A stretch of 64,000 bases of DNA from contig NW_024037056.1 in the NCBI RefSeq assembly GCF_015706575.1, positions 11,359,176 through 11,423,175 of the forward strand, in the 5' to 3' direction. The position numbers and the translations under genes are program-made. The notes under the pieces were generated by a model. It was not told the DNA's origin and made no database searches. It saw nothing but the letters and a program-made list of their open reading frames with translations. Position 1 is the first letter of the stretch. Every line of letters begins with the position of its first letter. Positions 1-13,100 of the stretch are shown piece by piece. This DNA is from Patiria miniata. Lineage: Eukaryota > Echinodermata > Asteroidea > Valvatida > Asterinidae.

Positions 1-2130
1 AAAAAAAAAAAAAAAAAAAAGGGAAAAAAAGAGTGTCAGTGGAGCTGGGGTAGGCAAATGTCCCCCAGGCTAGAAAAAATGGGAATATGTTGGAGAAAGT
101 ACAAGGATTTGGGGAAAATGTGATTTCCCCACCCCCCCCCCAAAAAAAAAATCCTACCAACGCCCATGATATTCACATTGTAGAAATATACTTGAGTCAC
201 ATTCAGTTAATAGAATGAATTAAACTCGCATATGCGTAGGCGGAAATATTTCATAATGACGCTGGTGTAGGACACGATCAACTGCAGACACGCCGCAAAT
301 ATATAGCAATGGCGATAGAGGGCGCCTCCTAGAGGTCATTGATGTATTCCGACAGCCTGTCTGAGTTCACAAGTCATCACACGATCATCAAGCATAAACA
401 GCGATGTCAACATGCGATTGTACAATGTCATTTCCCAGTCAATTTTGTCTGCCGATCTTAAGCTGATGACACATCATGGTAACCGCTAGACAGCGATGTC
501 TGTTATTTCACGCACAATACTCACTGATTAGTTTGTGTTCTTCAGCTTCTAATAAAGTCGTCGCGTTAACGAAATCTTAATTCCCTCGGTGTGAAAATCA
601 TTAACTTCGCCTCGTTTTCCGGGTCTTTCCCAAATCACCTTACTGTGCGCTGTTACGATGTTCACACCTTTTGCAGTGCAGACACGTACAATTCCATTTA
701 ACGAAAACTCGATCAACGGCGTGCGCAACAAAACCGTCATGAATCCATGATATTTAAAAAAAAAAAAAAAAAGGTCAATCACACATTTATACCCTTTCAA
801 TAATGTGATTCATCTTGGGGCGATTTTAATTGTTAACCATAAAGGCTATGTGTACAATATGGAATGACAAGAAGTTGACATTACTTTATTACAGATAGGT
901 TTGATTTCAAATTTGGGTATACCAGTAGAAGCGACTCGCATTAATAGATCTTCAGATTGTGCCCATTCATTCATTAAATTTCCCCTTTTTGTTGTTGACC
1001 AAATCCTACTTTTGATGAAACACTTTATCTTTCTTACAATCTGGACTGGTATTGTTCTTATGTGACGTCAGCGAACCATTTTCTTACAAGTGACGCATGC
1101 GTATAAGGGCTTGTGACTGAACAAAAGAGGGTCAACAATTATCAGATATGGATGCAAAAGCTTGGTTGACTATCAGTGAAAAGTGACAAGCGAAAAGCCA
1201 CAGGGACAAAATCACGAGAATCTTTTGTATGATTGATGAGGCTAGTCACTGGCTAGCCATTAGCTGACTCGTCATTCAGTCGTTTCCAGGAAGGTTTACT
1301 TCCGCTGAAGAAAAAGCTATAGAGCCCAGGAAATGAACAAATTTTTAACGGCAAATTTTCGGAAATGTGACTTTGTTCGTGTTCGATTTAATTTCACTTT
1401 CAATCATTACACATTACACCAAAGAATCGGCCTTGAATTGACTCGATAGTTTGGCTAACGACAAAATGGCAACAAAAGGCTAAAACGATGCTATCGGCTC
1501 TGAAAAAGAAGAAGAAGAGGAGGACTATGCTCACTAGAGTTTGCATCAGAAGCCGAAAATTTCACCAACATTTCATATTGAATGACGTTTGTAATGTGAC
1601 AGTTGTTGAAAAAGAATCTTTAAATATAATTGAGAATCTCTTCATATAAAATAATGATCCCTTTAAAATTGAGGAAAAAGTACAACAAGTCTGTACGATT
1701 TTCATTAAAAGATGACTGTTATTTGCAATACCTACAATTTCACTTGTAATGAATCTCCAAACTGATATTTGGGGGGAATGTGACCTCAGGTCTTTGGTAT
1801 AAAATATCCATCTTTTATCCAGCATAGCAGGTGTCACTTCCAAATTAATGAAGGTAAAAGCAATCACCCGAAAGGTATCGTATATTTTAATTAAAAAAAA
1901 CAACAAGGACAGATCTAGCTGTCGAAATCAATTTACATCAAAGAGTCAATATAGAATTTCCGTTAATAGTCAAATACACGCGTGTTTTGTATAAAAGCTA
2001 AAATGTCATTACACCTGTCAACGAAGCAAACAATTGTGTCAAAATTGACGCAATCGTTTCAAAACAGTGCCTTCGAATACAAGGACACATAATAGTGTTT
2101 AAGGGAGCACGTACAGGGGTTTATTGGTTA
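1..2130. other. Intergenic sequence, no gene seen
   Basis: This stretch opens with a poly-A run and contains a second short A/T run near 755-775. The open frames are short, lack family resemblance and have no convincing splice context. I see no gene here. A weak tRNA-like B box occurs just beyond it, near 2170. Confidence 0.6.
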
Positions 2131-2199
2131 CGGTGCCCAACTCACGTTCGATGATGGTACGTGTGTGTTCGAGCCCTAACGGGGAACCAAGCGCGAGTT

Positions 2200-2390
2200 T
2201 ATAGTGTAAATCGAGGACATACACTTGCAACATCATCGATAAATCGAGGACAAGAACCCCAATCGAGGACTTCTCGGTTGGAAAACGTGTACAAAACCAA
2301 TGAGAGCTGTTGCGAAATATTTAGAATATACACAAAGGAAATGGGAAGAAGAACAAAAGAAAATCCTCGATTAACACCATAAGCAAACGT
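2200..2390 (+). repeat. Dispersed repeat, copy 1
   Basis: This segment contains repeated 'cgaggac' words, the string GTGTACAAAACCAATGAGAG and a 3' end reading 'aatcctcgatta'. The same layout recurs at 37880-38060 and, more distantly, at 38390-38585, 4335-4490, 19150-19300 and (inverted) 6475-6620. It has no coding capacity and looks like a short non-autonomous element. Its class is not clear. Confidence 0.5.
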
Positions 2391-2639
2391 GCTAGCGTTT
2401 GTGTTCCCGGGCATGGCACTTTACAGCAATTGCCCGAACAAGAGTAATCATTGTGAGGGGCTTGAATACATAATACATGTATAATGAAGTTGTGTGATAT
2501 ATTCTACTCGGACCCTATTTGGTTTGAATCTGAATGTGAACAATCAGGTTAAACATAAAAAAAACGAATTATAATCATGACTTCGCAAAATAAAAAGGAA
2601 GCATTATATAAACCGAACAGATATGGAAAGAGACAGAAA

Positions 2640-3440
2640 AGGCCAATTAACACATACAGCCTTCTCCTGTATTGTTAAGTGACCTTTCTTTTTGGTTGTT
2701 AATGGATTGATAGTTGTTGACACCGGAGTGGATGCTAAGCACTTTATACCGACAAAAATCGATTAAGTTGGAGGGTCGGGTTAACCTTGCACAAATGATT
2801 AACTATTACCCACGGGTCAGTGTTTATCAAGATAGAGGATAAAATAGCGGGATATATACGTTGCTAAGAGAGAGCTGCATGTGAGAAACGTTTCGGCACA
2901 CAACTCTAGTTTCCGACGAATTTGACTTCGTTTTCATTGTCGTCGTGCAGGTCTCATAATCAATCTTTCAGAATAAAGGTTTGTCATTATTACCAATGCG
3001 ATCTTCATCATCAGCCGCCATTAAAAAAACAAAAGGTATAGATAAGTACAAAAGATATAGATAAGCTCCACATAACGGAGAATCTTTGAGATTGAGGCTC
3101 AATGGTTTCAAATACATTAATTAATAAGCAAATTACCTGTTTATACGTTAATGGCGAACAAAAAAACGAAATAACGGAATTGTTTGAATGGAAAGGACAA
3201 AATCCAGGTCACCAATTGTTTTCTCTATATGTTTAGATTGAGTTCAATTCCTGACCAGCAAATTTTTAAACAATTAATGATAAGGTTTTCTGTTTCAAGT
3301 CGTTAGCAGTCCAGAACTGTCATCGTGTCAAACAATTAGTTGAAGAGTTCATTCTGAGCAAACTCGGCCTTGGTGAAGACTAATACTAGAAATAAAACCT
3401 AAACACTCTAAAATAAATTGATTTCCAGTTTATATCACAT
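2640..3440 (+). repeat. Upstream cassette A of the receptor array
   Basis: This non-coding block recurs before the other receptor genes. Marker words include 'gatagttgttgacaccgga', also at 17385, and a run ending 'gtcaaacaattag', also found in cassettes C and D. Similar sequence is at 17355-18395, 20275-20760, 34640-35110 and 47990-48440. It marks the left edge of the tandem unit that carries gene 1. Whether it has regulatory activity is not shown. Confidence 0.65.
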
Positions 3441-3682
3441 GACATACATCCAGCAGGATGTGTGACAAGTGGGGTTTGTGTACAGTTCAAGCTATAGTGC
3501 ACCCGATGAAGGCCTTATGGTGACTTTCAACTGGTGTACGTGCGCCAGGAGTATAATAATTAACCGGTTGTGCATTAGCTCAGACGATCACAATTGAGGA
3601 CCGTTTCACTAATCAGAACGCTCGATTAATGCCCCACGCAGGACCAACTACGTGCAGCAGAGAATTACATTTAAGCTTTCTT

Positions 3683-4044
3683 GAGCCATCACTGTCGTTC
3701 GCCCTGGATACTCTATCTTCTGGAATTCATATTACACGTAATGGCAAATTACATAAAATAGTTCCACGAATCGGTTTACATCGATCGTGGTAAGTGACCG
3801 AAGCACTACCCATTCATTAGTAGGATCCCACTGATTTTGAGATACTAAGAGTGCCGGCGCCAGTGGTATATCAGAATTTGACCTGCAAGGTTTGCAGCGG
3901 TTTAAATGGGATTTTGGTCTAGACTAGCAGATCGAACTCTTCGAATCGCGTCGTGTTAATAGTAGGAAGCTGTTTATGAAGTTTCGTAGTTGAACAACGG
4001 AGTACATGTACTTGGTGCACTACTTGGACAAGCGTTTGGTAGAA
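3683..4044 (+). promoter_or_regulatory. Conserved 5' block of receptor gene 1
   Basis: The block starts with GAGCCATCACTG and contains the invariant 16-mer CTCTTCGAATCGCGTC at 3937-3952, 93 bp before the start codon. The same two landmarks lie in the same order before genes 2 and 3 and before a ghost first exon at 19.8 kb. Conservation outside coding sequence suggests a core promoter or 5' UTR. No clear TATA box was identified. Confidence 0.5.
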
Positions 4045-4117
4045 ATGAAGGGACGGAACATTATCCGTGTGTTGCTAATTCTGATGGTGACGTTCCATGT
4101 TAAGGCGCAGGACTCCG
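4045..4117 (+). CDS. Gene 1 exon 1: signal peptide
   Basis: It encodes MKGRNIIRVLLILMVTFHVK followed by AQDS: a basic start, a hydrophobic core and a likely cleavage after VKA. It ends in phase 1 at a GTAAGT donor. The ATG was chosen because genes 2 and 3 begin at the aligned position (MEGLNI). Confidence 0.85.
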
Positions 4118-7100
4118 GTAAGTATCTATTTGAACATGCTGTTACTGTGCATTTACGGAGGGCACTTCATGGCCAAATCACTGTGTTAGTTAGCTCTTAC
4201 ACAAAGCATTGAAAGCATTCTTCTAGTTGGTGCAACTGCCCCATGACGGATTGTCTGAATAATAGCTGGTTACAATCTTTTCGTCATTGAAGACGGCCTC
4301 CGTAAGTGTACAGTTCATAGTGAGTTTGTTTCTGCATTCAATAGGGGACGTTGAACAATAGAGGACAATAAAGTCCCCAATTTCCGAAGGTCCCAAATTT
4401 ACGATCGTGTACAAAACATATGGGAAGTCTTCAAAAGACCTTCTTACAAAAGAGGGACAATAAGGGTCCCTGAATGCAGGCAAATAAACATTTCTATGCG
4501 CTCGGACAGGTGCCAGTAGCTAAATGTTTAATATCGCAAAATGTATATCTACACCTTAATTCACTATGAACATCTTCACCACTTAAAAATTCATTAAAAG
4601 TCCATTTCTCCGTGAAAAGAATCTTTAAGAGATGTTTCACGGACATTTACATGGGTTTATATAGGACTAATCCTGTAAGGGTATTTTCACGGTTTTTTTA
4701 ATGACCCTGGCCACTGAGGATTATCATTGGTTATACATAACGGTACACTGGGTCTATCTCCATGGGTAAACAAAGGACCTTCTTAAGGGTGTTTTCACGG
4801 ACTCCTAATCTGGCTTAATATGTTGAAAAATCCGTGGAAATTTAGTTAACAGTAATTTCAAGGGAAAATGGCTCTTTAACGAATTTTTAAAGGATAAAGA
4901 TGTTCATAACTCCCTAGGGGGTATACAAAATCGTATTGAAATTGGAGGATTCACGACTGTTAGGGGTATCGCTAGAACGGTATGTTTTAGAAAGCGAGAA
5001 AAGGATGTACACGTATATCTAAGTAAGGATACGGTGGGGCCGCTGACGAATTTCAAATTGCTAATATCACTTTTATTTTTTAATTTCTGATTTTAATGAC
5101 GTATGCCTGTCATTATATCAAACACGATACACTGAAAAACCTCGGACTGAGAGTCCCTTCTGCCTCAAGTCAAACCCGCAAGCAAATGAGGGTTTATTCT
5201 CAAACCGCGATATGAAACAATTCATATTATTTGTTTTTCTTACAAATTTTGTTTCCAGCCGAAATCGGTTAAGTGAATAGTTTGGACGAAGTTTGTCGGG
5301 TGAAAATCACTTTCAATCAAGAAAATTGCGACAATCAATGTAGGGGAAACTTCACCTGAACTGTTTTGTCAGTTTTCAGGAAGAAATAAATTCAAACTTG
5401 ATCACGTTGAAACTTGAGCACAGGCGTTTGAGTTATCACCATGGAGACAAAATGAATTTGCCCTACGAAACAACGCGCGTGGGGGATCACAAACATCACC
5501 TGGACGGAATATGGTTAACTGAATTCGGCGAGTAGATGCGGTATCACGATTCTATTGATTTGAACCTTGACAATCTGACAAGTCAAATATGGATTGTCGT
5601 AATTATTCAGAATACATTTACACGTATGCGAACAGGTGAACAGCTGCCTGGAGAGCAATTCAAAATAAATAATTTGTGTATACAGAAAGCAACCTGTACT
5701 ACGTGCTGTACACCTGTAACGCATACATACATAAATAAATATAAATACATTGTTCCAGTTTGGCATCCGTCAACAAAAAAGGCATTTCGATAAAAATCTG
5801 TGTGAAACTGCATTTTCAATCAATTAAACCAATTTTTCTACCAGAGGTAGTGAATAATGTTTTTAACATACGTTAGAAATTTCATTTTGCCATGAAGTTT
5901 CACAAACGTAACAAAAAGCTTATTTTGGCAAAAGGATGTATCTTGAGAAAGCTAACTCGAGTTATCCTGATTTCTTTGTTTTAATTAAAACGAACTTGAC
6001 CTTTGGCCTAAGGGGTCCAACAGTGATCCAAGGAAAACCAATTCACTAAGTTTCAGCTTTTCCTGAGTTATGTTGGAAAACTTCCTGTTTATATGCCAAG
6101 GTTTCCTTTATTTATGCTTAAAAAACTACATGTAGTTAAATTGTATTAACCGTAACGATCTTGACTTTTCGCCTATATGGGGCCGGGTCCAAAAGTTACA
6201 GGTTTCTCGGGGATCACCAGACTCACCAACGTCCTAACTAAATGTTCAGTTGTTATGACATGTCTTTCTTGAGTTATGCCACGAGACAATTACTAGTTTT
6301 TAACCATAATGATCTTGGTTTTTGTCGTATAAGGTTCAAACAAGGTTAAATAAAGTTTATTAAAGTTTCACCAGTATGTTACCTATCACGAGTAATGACA
6401 TAAAGCAAGTCCAACTTGAGTTTCGTATTGAAACTGAAAGTGTAACACACGCATACAGGTGTGTACTTGCTGGCAATCGGGTACCCCCTATTGTCCCTCT
6501 GTTGTTTGTACCTAAACTTTGTAGGAAAACCTCCTATATGTTTTGTACACGAATCAAAATTGGGGACCTCTCAGGAATAGGGGACCTTATTGTCCTCTAT
6601 TGTCTGACGTCCGCTATTGAATGCAGAACAAACTCAGACTACCTGAAGTGTGTATAATTGTTATCGTATATTTACACACGTTTTTTTATGGGGTAGACCT
6701 TTGTTTTCCTTATTTTGTTTTTCTTTGTTTCAATTGAAATCTCAAACTCCATAGCGTTTCCTTTATAGGACAGATTGATTTCTAACGACTGCCTTATGGG
6801 GTTTATAATTGTTCTATTGTGTTGCCTTTCCAAAGAGGAACCCTGTAGGTACCAGCACCCACACGTGTGGAAACACTATACCCATTCGGCTTCGCAGGAG
6901 GGCCTAAAACAAAATTATGAACATTTCGAAATGATGTAGCGCAACGTGTCCTTTCTCGGGGCGTTTCTATCTTGCCACCAGTGGATATGTGCTTATGCAG
7001 AAATCTCCTATTCGTCACACTACTGCGAATATCATCAGTTACCAGTGTATTCAATAAGCGTACACGTACGTGTCCTTCAGTAATAACATCGTGAACGATT

Positions 7101-10100
7101 GGTTCGTTAATTGGTATGATCCATCTAAAAGCAGGTCGGCAATTTCATGACGAGATACGGAACCTTTCTGTATGTGAGCGATTAAGCTTTTAGAGTAACG
7201 TGCACTTTTCACTAATTAGTCCAGCTGCGTGACTCTTTTGTAAACTGATACTGGAAGATGTGGAATTATGTTTACGTCGCAACATATACATTACCTTAGC
7301 TCACTATCATTATCACTGTGGGTGATGTTGGGTGACGAGTGGTGGCGGAGCTGATTATGCTTAATTTGTTTGCTGGTGCCAGAGAACCAGCCTTTAGACA
7401 TTCATCATGCTGCAAGCATTTCAGTCATGTTCCCTGTATCCAATAACGGTAGGCACACTGAATGACAATATTTTTTTGCGCAAAAAGGAACCAGACATTT
7501 TTCCTTCCAGTCTCGCTTTGGTTACGTTGATTTGAAAGGGAAAAAAATCAAGATGGCCGCAACATGATAATGGTCTATAGTGTCCTCTTTGTACCATCTC
7601 ACCGACTGACTGACTGATTAACTGACAGACCTTTACTTAAACAGTAAGAAAATAAAACAAAGTGAAACGATATTTTTAATTCGTTTTACCAACGACAACC
7701 GTGCTGTTCCTTTTGTATTCTTTTCAGCAAAATCTAATCAACTCGTCACTCATACTGATCAGAATTGTTCGTTTGTTTCGCAGAGTTCACAGATATCAGA
7801 GATCTCGGAATCCAGCTTGTCAATGGAAACGACCCCAACGAGGGCAGGGTGCTAGTTCGATGGTCCCCCGACTCCGACTGGAAGGCTCTGTGCTTTAAGC
7901 GGTACGCTCCCGACACCATCGCCCATCAGATGTGCAGGCGGCTCGGGTACCCGTTCGCGTGCGGCATGGAGGAGGCAGGGGCGGGGCGGACCGAGGACAC
8001 ATCCCTTCGGAACATATCAAGCGTGATATATCGATATCAGTGCAACGCGCATCTATTTAACATCACGGCTGGGGGCTGTCTTTTATTTGAGACACCATTG
8101 TTTGATCCAAGTCTCGGCCCGCCTTGTGCACATGAGCAAGACACGTGGTTAATGTGTGGATTTGCAGGTAAGCCGCAAGCGAGGAGAGAAAAGGGGGATT
8201 AAAGGTTTCAAAGATAGTTTTCAAAGGCTTGGTTCTTGAGAAACATTCATTTTCCTCTTCCTGTCGACAATGATCTATAGTCACGAGGCAGACCACATTT
8301 GGGCATTAAAGGGGCGCTAAATGTGCACTGAACAATCATCAGGCTATAATGTGGTCACGTGTACGCTCCACTGTAAATTATGTATACCCAATTTCTTATA
8401 CCGGGGTAAAAAAAACCGCTTGACCTTCACTTCCGGTGTTACCAGAAGTACAATAGAAATGCAATCTAACTCGAAAACGGAAGCCTTTTACCACAGACAA
8501 ATATACAGGGTGAGTCAAAAAACGAAACCCAAAATGTTGGGACCATTATTTTAGGGAAGTTCTGTATGTAGCACTTCCTAAATCTAGGATATGAAAATCC
8601 AATTCATAAGCTTTATTTTTAGTACAAGAATTATGCAAATTACTCACGTACTTCTGAAGTTACATCATTTTAAACACAACCACCGTTTTAGGGTTCTGTC
8701 CACGGATCGCAAAAAAAGTTCAATGTTCTTTCAACCAAACGAAAACAAATCGCATAGGGATGTGTGTGAATTTTTTTCGTTTTGCTGAAAGAACGCACAC
8801 CTTTTTCGTGATCCGTGGACAGAACCTTAAAACGGTGGTTGGGTTTAAAAATCCGTAACTTGAAAGTGCATAAGTGACTTGAATGATTTTTTTACTAAAT
8901 GAAAGCTTACGAATTGGGGTTTCATATACTAGATTTTGAAAGTGCTACATGCAGAACTTTAAAAAAAAAAATGGTCCCGACATTTGGGTTTCTTTTTTTT
9001 TTGACTCAACCTGTATTATGATAGTGTTAAGCGAGGAATGCCAAACCGGGAAAAAAAACCGTTTCTCTCATCATTCGGGTTTGCTCTAACCGAGGTAAGT
9101 TCATAAGCACTGCGTAATGCGTTGCCCGATAGCATACTCACAAGCTTACTCGAGTGGGATTCGAACCCACAAACCCCTGCGTATTGGTAAAGATGTCTTA
9201 CTACTCGACCACGAGTTTGTTGAGGTTGGCCGGCCGGTTTGAGCGTCGGGTATCTGTATCTGTATCATTATAGTTGGTAAAGCACACCAACTAAGAGAGA
9301 AGACAATGAGGAGAAATTACAGTTTTAGATTGGGTACCGCAATCAATCACGATTTCTGTCTCTTATACAGGAATGCCAGATTTTGAATTGCGACTGGTTG
9401 AGGAGGGGTTAATTGGTGCCACTAGAGGACTCGTCCAGGGTCGCTGCGGTGGGAGGCAGGAATGGGGTGCCATCTGCAGCAACACATTCGACCTGTCAAC
9501 CGCTGGACAAGTGGCCTGCCGCGATTTGGGACAGCCTCCCGCCATTTCGGTAGGGAGGGTAGACCGCGGTGCGGTTGATGCGGAGTTCCTACCAGACTAC
9601 ACGCTGTTCGTGGACATCGGTTGTGTTGGGGATGAAGCGAGTCTGAGCGAGTGCGAACACCACTCGCTGCGGTATTGCGAGAGTTTTGCCTCCCTGGAAT
9701 GCTTTACCGGTAAATATATCGCCGAACCTACTTTTTAATGCTTAAGTGTAAGGCTAGAATCTCATGTCAATCTTGATGGATTTCACGATCAGGGTGTTTG
9801 AATTCTTGACATTTTCTGTGATGCTCCTATTTTAACTCTTTCTTGTAATGAAACAAGGAATTCCTAAAAAGTTGAAGGGTACTAAAAACTACATATTTAA
9901 ATTAATCCGATACCGTAAATAGACGGAGCCCAGTTTGACCATCTCGTAGCCGGTCGCCCCCCCCCTTCAGATCTCGGCCATTGTAAAGAAAAATTATGAA
10001 ACTCGGTACATGCACTGAACAACTTGATAAGAATCTAACCCAAGAAATGTCATGATTACGGGTTAAAGATTTTTGGAATTATCGGCTCATTAAAGGGAAA

Positions 10101-13100
10101 CTGCGTCCTGGAATGGGCCAAAATGGGCTACAAAACGCACTTTGAACGAAATCGCCTTTTTTCAGACGTGTAGGAAACCACATTGGCATTGGTGCTGTGT
10201 GTAATATTATGCGACATGCCCAACGTGTATCTTACATTGACTGAAACGCGGGAAAAACGTATGCATACTCCATCTTACGTGTCCGATGTAAACAATTTTG
10301 TCCCCTCTTTTCTCGGGAATGGTAAGACAATACATTGGTTTCCTTTCAACCAGATGTTTGAAATAGAATAGGTAAGCAATCCAAAACATGAACATTTCGT
10401 GGATTTCAGGACGCAGTGCCCCTTTTATTATTCAAACAAGTTGAAGGGGAAGGCGGATTCCGCCCCAGCTTTTTGAGTTACAGTTTGGCAAAAAAATCCT
10501 TACTTACTATGAAGTGCTTAGTCCGTTCCGAGATGGAACCTATAATTTGTTGTATTTTATACAGAAACTAAAGTTACAACATAGAGTGTCATGGCCTAGC
10601 AGTTAAGTGCTACGGACTCATGATCTGGTGTTCAGAAGCAACATAATGTGGGTCCGAACCCAGGTCTAGACACTTGTGCCCTTAAGCAAGGCACTTAACC
10701 ATTATTGCTTCGTCCTTCGAACGGGACGTAAAGCCGTATGTAGCTGTTGGGTTATGATTGCATTACACAATACACGGGACCAACGTAAAATAACCCGGTA
10801 ACACCTCGTAAATACTCGTGTAAATACACGAGTATTTACGAGAAGAAACAACCAATTAGCACCATGTACTAACTTATAATTTGTTACGATCATTGTTTGC
10901 AGGAAACCGGGATATCAGAGATATTGACATCGAGCTCGTGAATGGCAGCGCCCCCAACGAGGGGCGAGTCTTAGTTCGCTGGTCCCCCGACTTTGAATGG
11001 ACGGCAGTGTGCTTCAGTTCGAATTACACTGACGCGTTGGCCTTCGACATGTGCAGGCGGCTTGGTTACCCGTTCGCATGCGGCAAGGAGGCGGCAGGGG
11101 CGGGGCGGACCGATACCCCCTCCTTGGCGAATATAGCCAGCGTGGCATATCTAACCACGTGTAGGTCAGACCCGAACGATATCTTCGCAGGGGGCTGCTC
11201 CCTCTCTGCGGCGACTGATCCCGTTGATGTGCATCCTTGTCCGCATGAACAGGACTTGTGGTTATCGTGTGGATATGCAGGTAAGCTTTAAACATAAGCA
11301 AAATGTAATTAAAAGTAAGACTAAGGAGTTTGCTAAAAAAATTTAAAGAAAGTTGTTGCGAACCAATCTGATGACGCAACAGTCTTCTGCTGGACCCGAA
11401 GGTACAGCTGACTGAGTCACTGTATGACAAAGGCACTGACTGACTGACTCCCCGACTAACTGACTCACTGCCTGAGTGACTCATCGAAACTGAGACTTTG
11501 GATCTAGCTCGACGAGAAAATCCTAGACTTGTCTATATTTGCGATTAACTCAAGGCTCATTTCAAATAGTTTTGCGGCATGTCATTCCATCTTTTGTCAG
11601 AAATGCCGGACTTCGAACTGCGACTTGTGGAGGGAGCACCCGGTAGCTCCAATAAAGTCGTTCAGGGTCGCTGCGGTGGGATACCCGAATGGGGTGCTGT
11701 CTGTGGGCACCTATATTACGAGCGAAGGGCCGGACCTGTTGTCTGTCGAGATCTCGGGCTGTCTAATTACTCCATTTCGACAGGAGCACTAGCACTGGGA
11801 GAAGTTGATGCGCAGCTGGTGCCCGACTACACGCTGTTCGTTGACATAGGGTGTGTCGGCAACGAATCGAGTCTGAGCGAGTGCGAACACTTCTCACTTA
11901 GGCAGTGCAACAGCTACGCCACAGTACAGTGTTTTACCGGTAGGTTTATGGACATACGGTATTATATGTTCGTATGGTATTATAGAACTAGGGGTTCTGA
12001 GCAAGTGTGCTTCTGCCTGAGGTCCTCTTTTGGTGCAATGTCAAATTGAGGACACTCATTTTCCTTCCTTTAATAAGAACATTAGCGTTCTACAAATAAC
12101 TTGGGAGTTTCCTCCTCAACCTCTATAAATCGCAAAGGCTGACGATGTGCTTACCAGCACATTATATTCAGCTCCGACTGATTCCGCAGCTTGAGTTGAC
12201 GCTAAAGCCGAAACCAGAACCGTTATTTGGGATTGATGATACAAAGACACACATCCAACAAGCTTGATCAATTATAATCCTCATTATCATAACGGCGACT
12301 GGCCTCTACTGCTGTCACGAGCATTCGGCCTTTTGTGCATTATTAAAATGAGACCACATTATAGTGGCCTTTGAATTCCGTTTATTTATGTGCTAGCCCT
12401 TGACACACTTTCCCCTTGCTTACAGAAATTCGGGAGTATGAAGAAACTGCTTACCTTTGTGGTGCTAAGCAACTTTGTGGTCAACAATGCAATCAACAGA
12501 TCCATCCTCTGCCGAACGACGTTAACGTTTTCCACTACTGCCAGTGCGACGACGCCTGCGTACTATTCGACGACTGTTGTTACGACTACGCCGGTGTTTG
12601 CGACCGTAGAGCGCCCAGTTTAGAGCGCGGGGGCTTCACGGCTGACCGGTTCGGCTGCGTCTGGGTACCTGGCAGTCAGTTCACTTTCACTGGCTTTGTG
12701 ATGATCGACCGCTGCTCGGACGACTGGAGAGATGAAGGTATCCGTGCCTTGTGCGAGAAACCGATCAATGCGACAGACGTCATTGGATCGTTGCCAGTCT
12801 TCGACGATCAAGGCGTGGATTTTTCAAACATCTTCTGCGCCCTGTGCAACCACAGGTCTCTGGGTAAATTGAGCAGGTGGGATGTTTTTAGTTCTTACAA
12901 CAAAATAAGTAGTACCACAAACACATATTACACATCTCTCAACCAGACCTTACCGACAAAGGGCTGGATCATCACTCCACCGAAAAATCATACAGAAATA
13001 CGTAAGTGCCCCGCTCATCTGATTGACACCTGTCTTGTTGACTTTCGCGGTACCGAGATGGAGAGAGCTTGTAGAGCTTACTACGCACCCGTACGAACCG

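Larger units (their letters stand above)
4118..7783 (+). other. Gene 1 intron 1, repeat-rich
   Basis: No exon was found here. The intron holds two inverted copies of a dispersed repeat (4335-4490 and 6440-6660), and a degenerate repeated block at about 5985-6350 in which 'aacgatcttgac'-like words and 'gagttatg' recur at roughly 140-bp spacing. The segment 6945-7330 is also found, duplicated, in intron 1 of gene 3. Confidence 0.5.

Noticed and set aside
4006-4044. Upstream in-frame ATG for gene 1
   Set aside because: The 13 extra residues are polar and not conserved in genes 2 and 3. The ATG at 4045 gives a normal signal peptide.
9137-9227. A working tRNA gene
   Set aside because: The A and B boxes are good, but decayed relatives sit at the same intron site in the paralogs and I could not fold a full cloverleaf with a clear anticodon. 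A SINE head is the simpler reading.
11579-11603. Alternative start just before SRCR exon 5 in gene 1
   Set aside because: An ATG at 11579 is in frame, but the short leader is not hydrophobic and lies across the splice acceptor. This differs from the gene 3 case at 41903.
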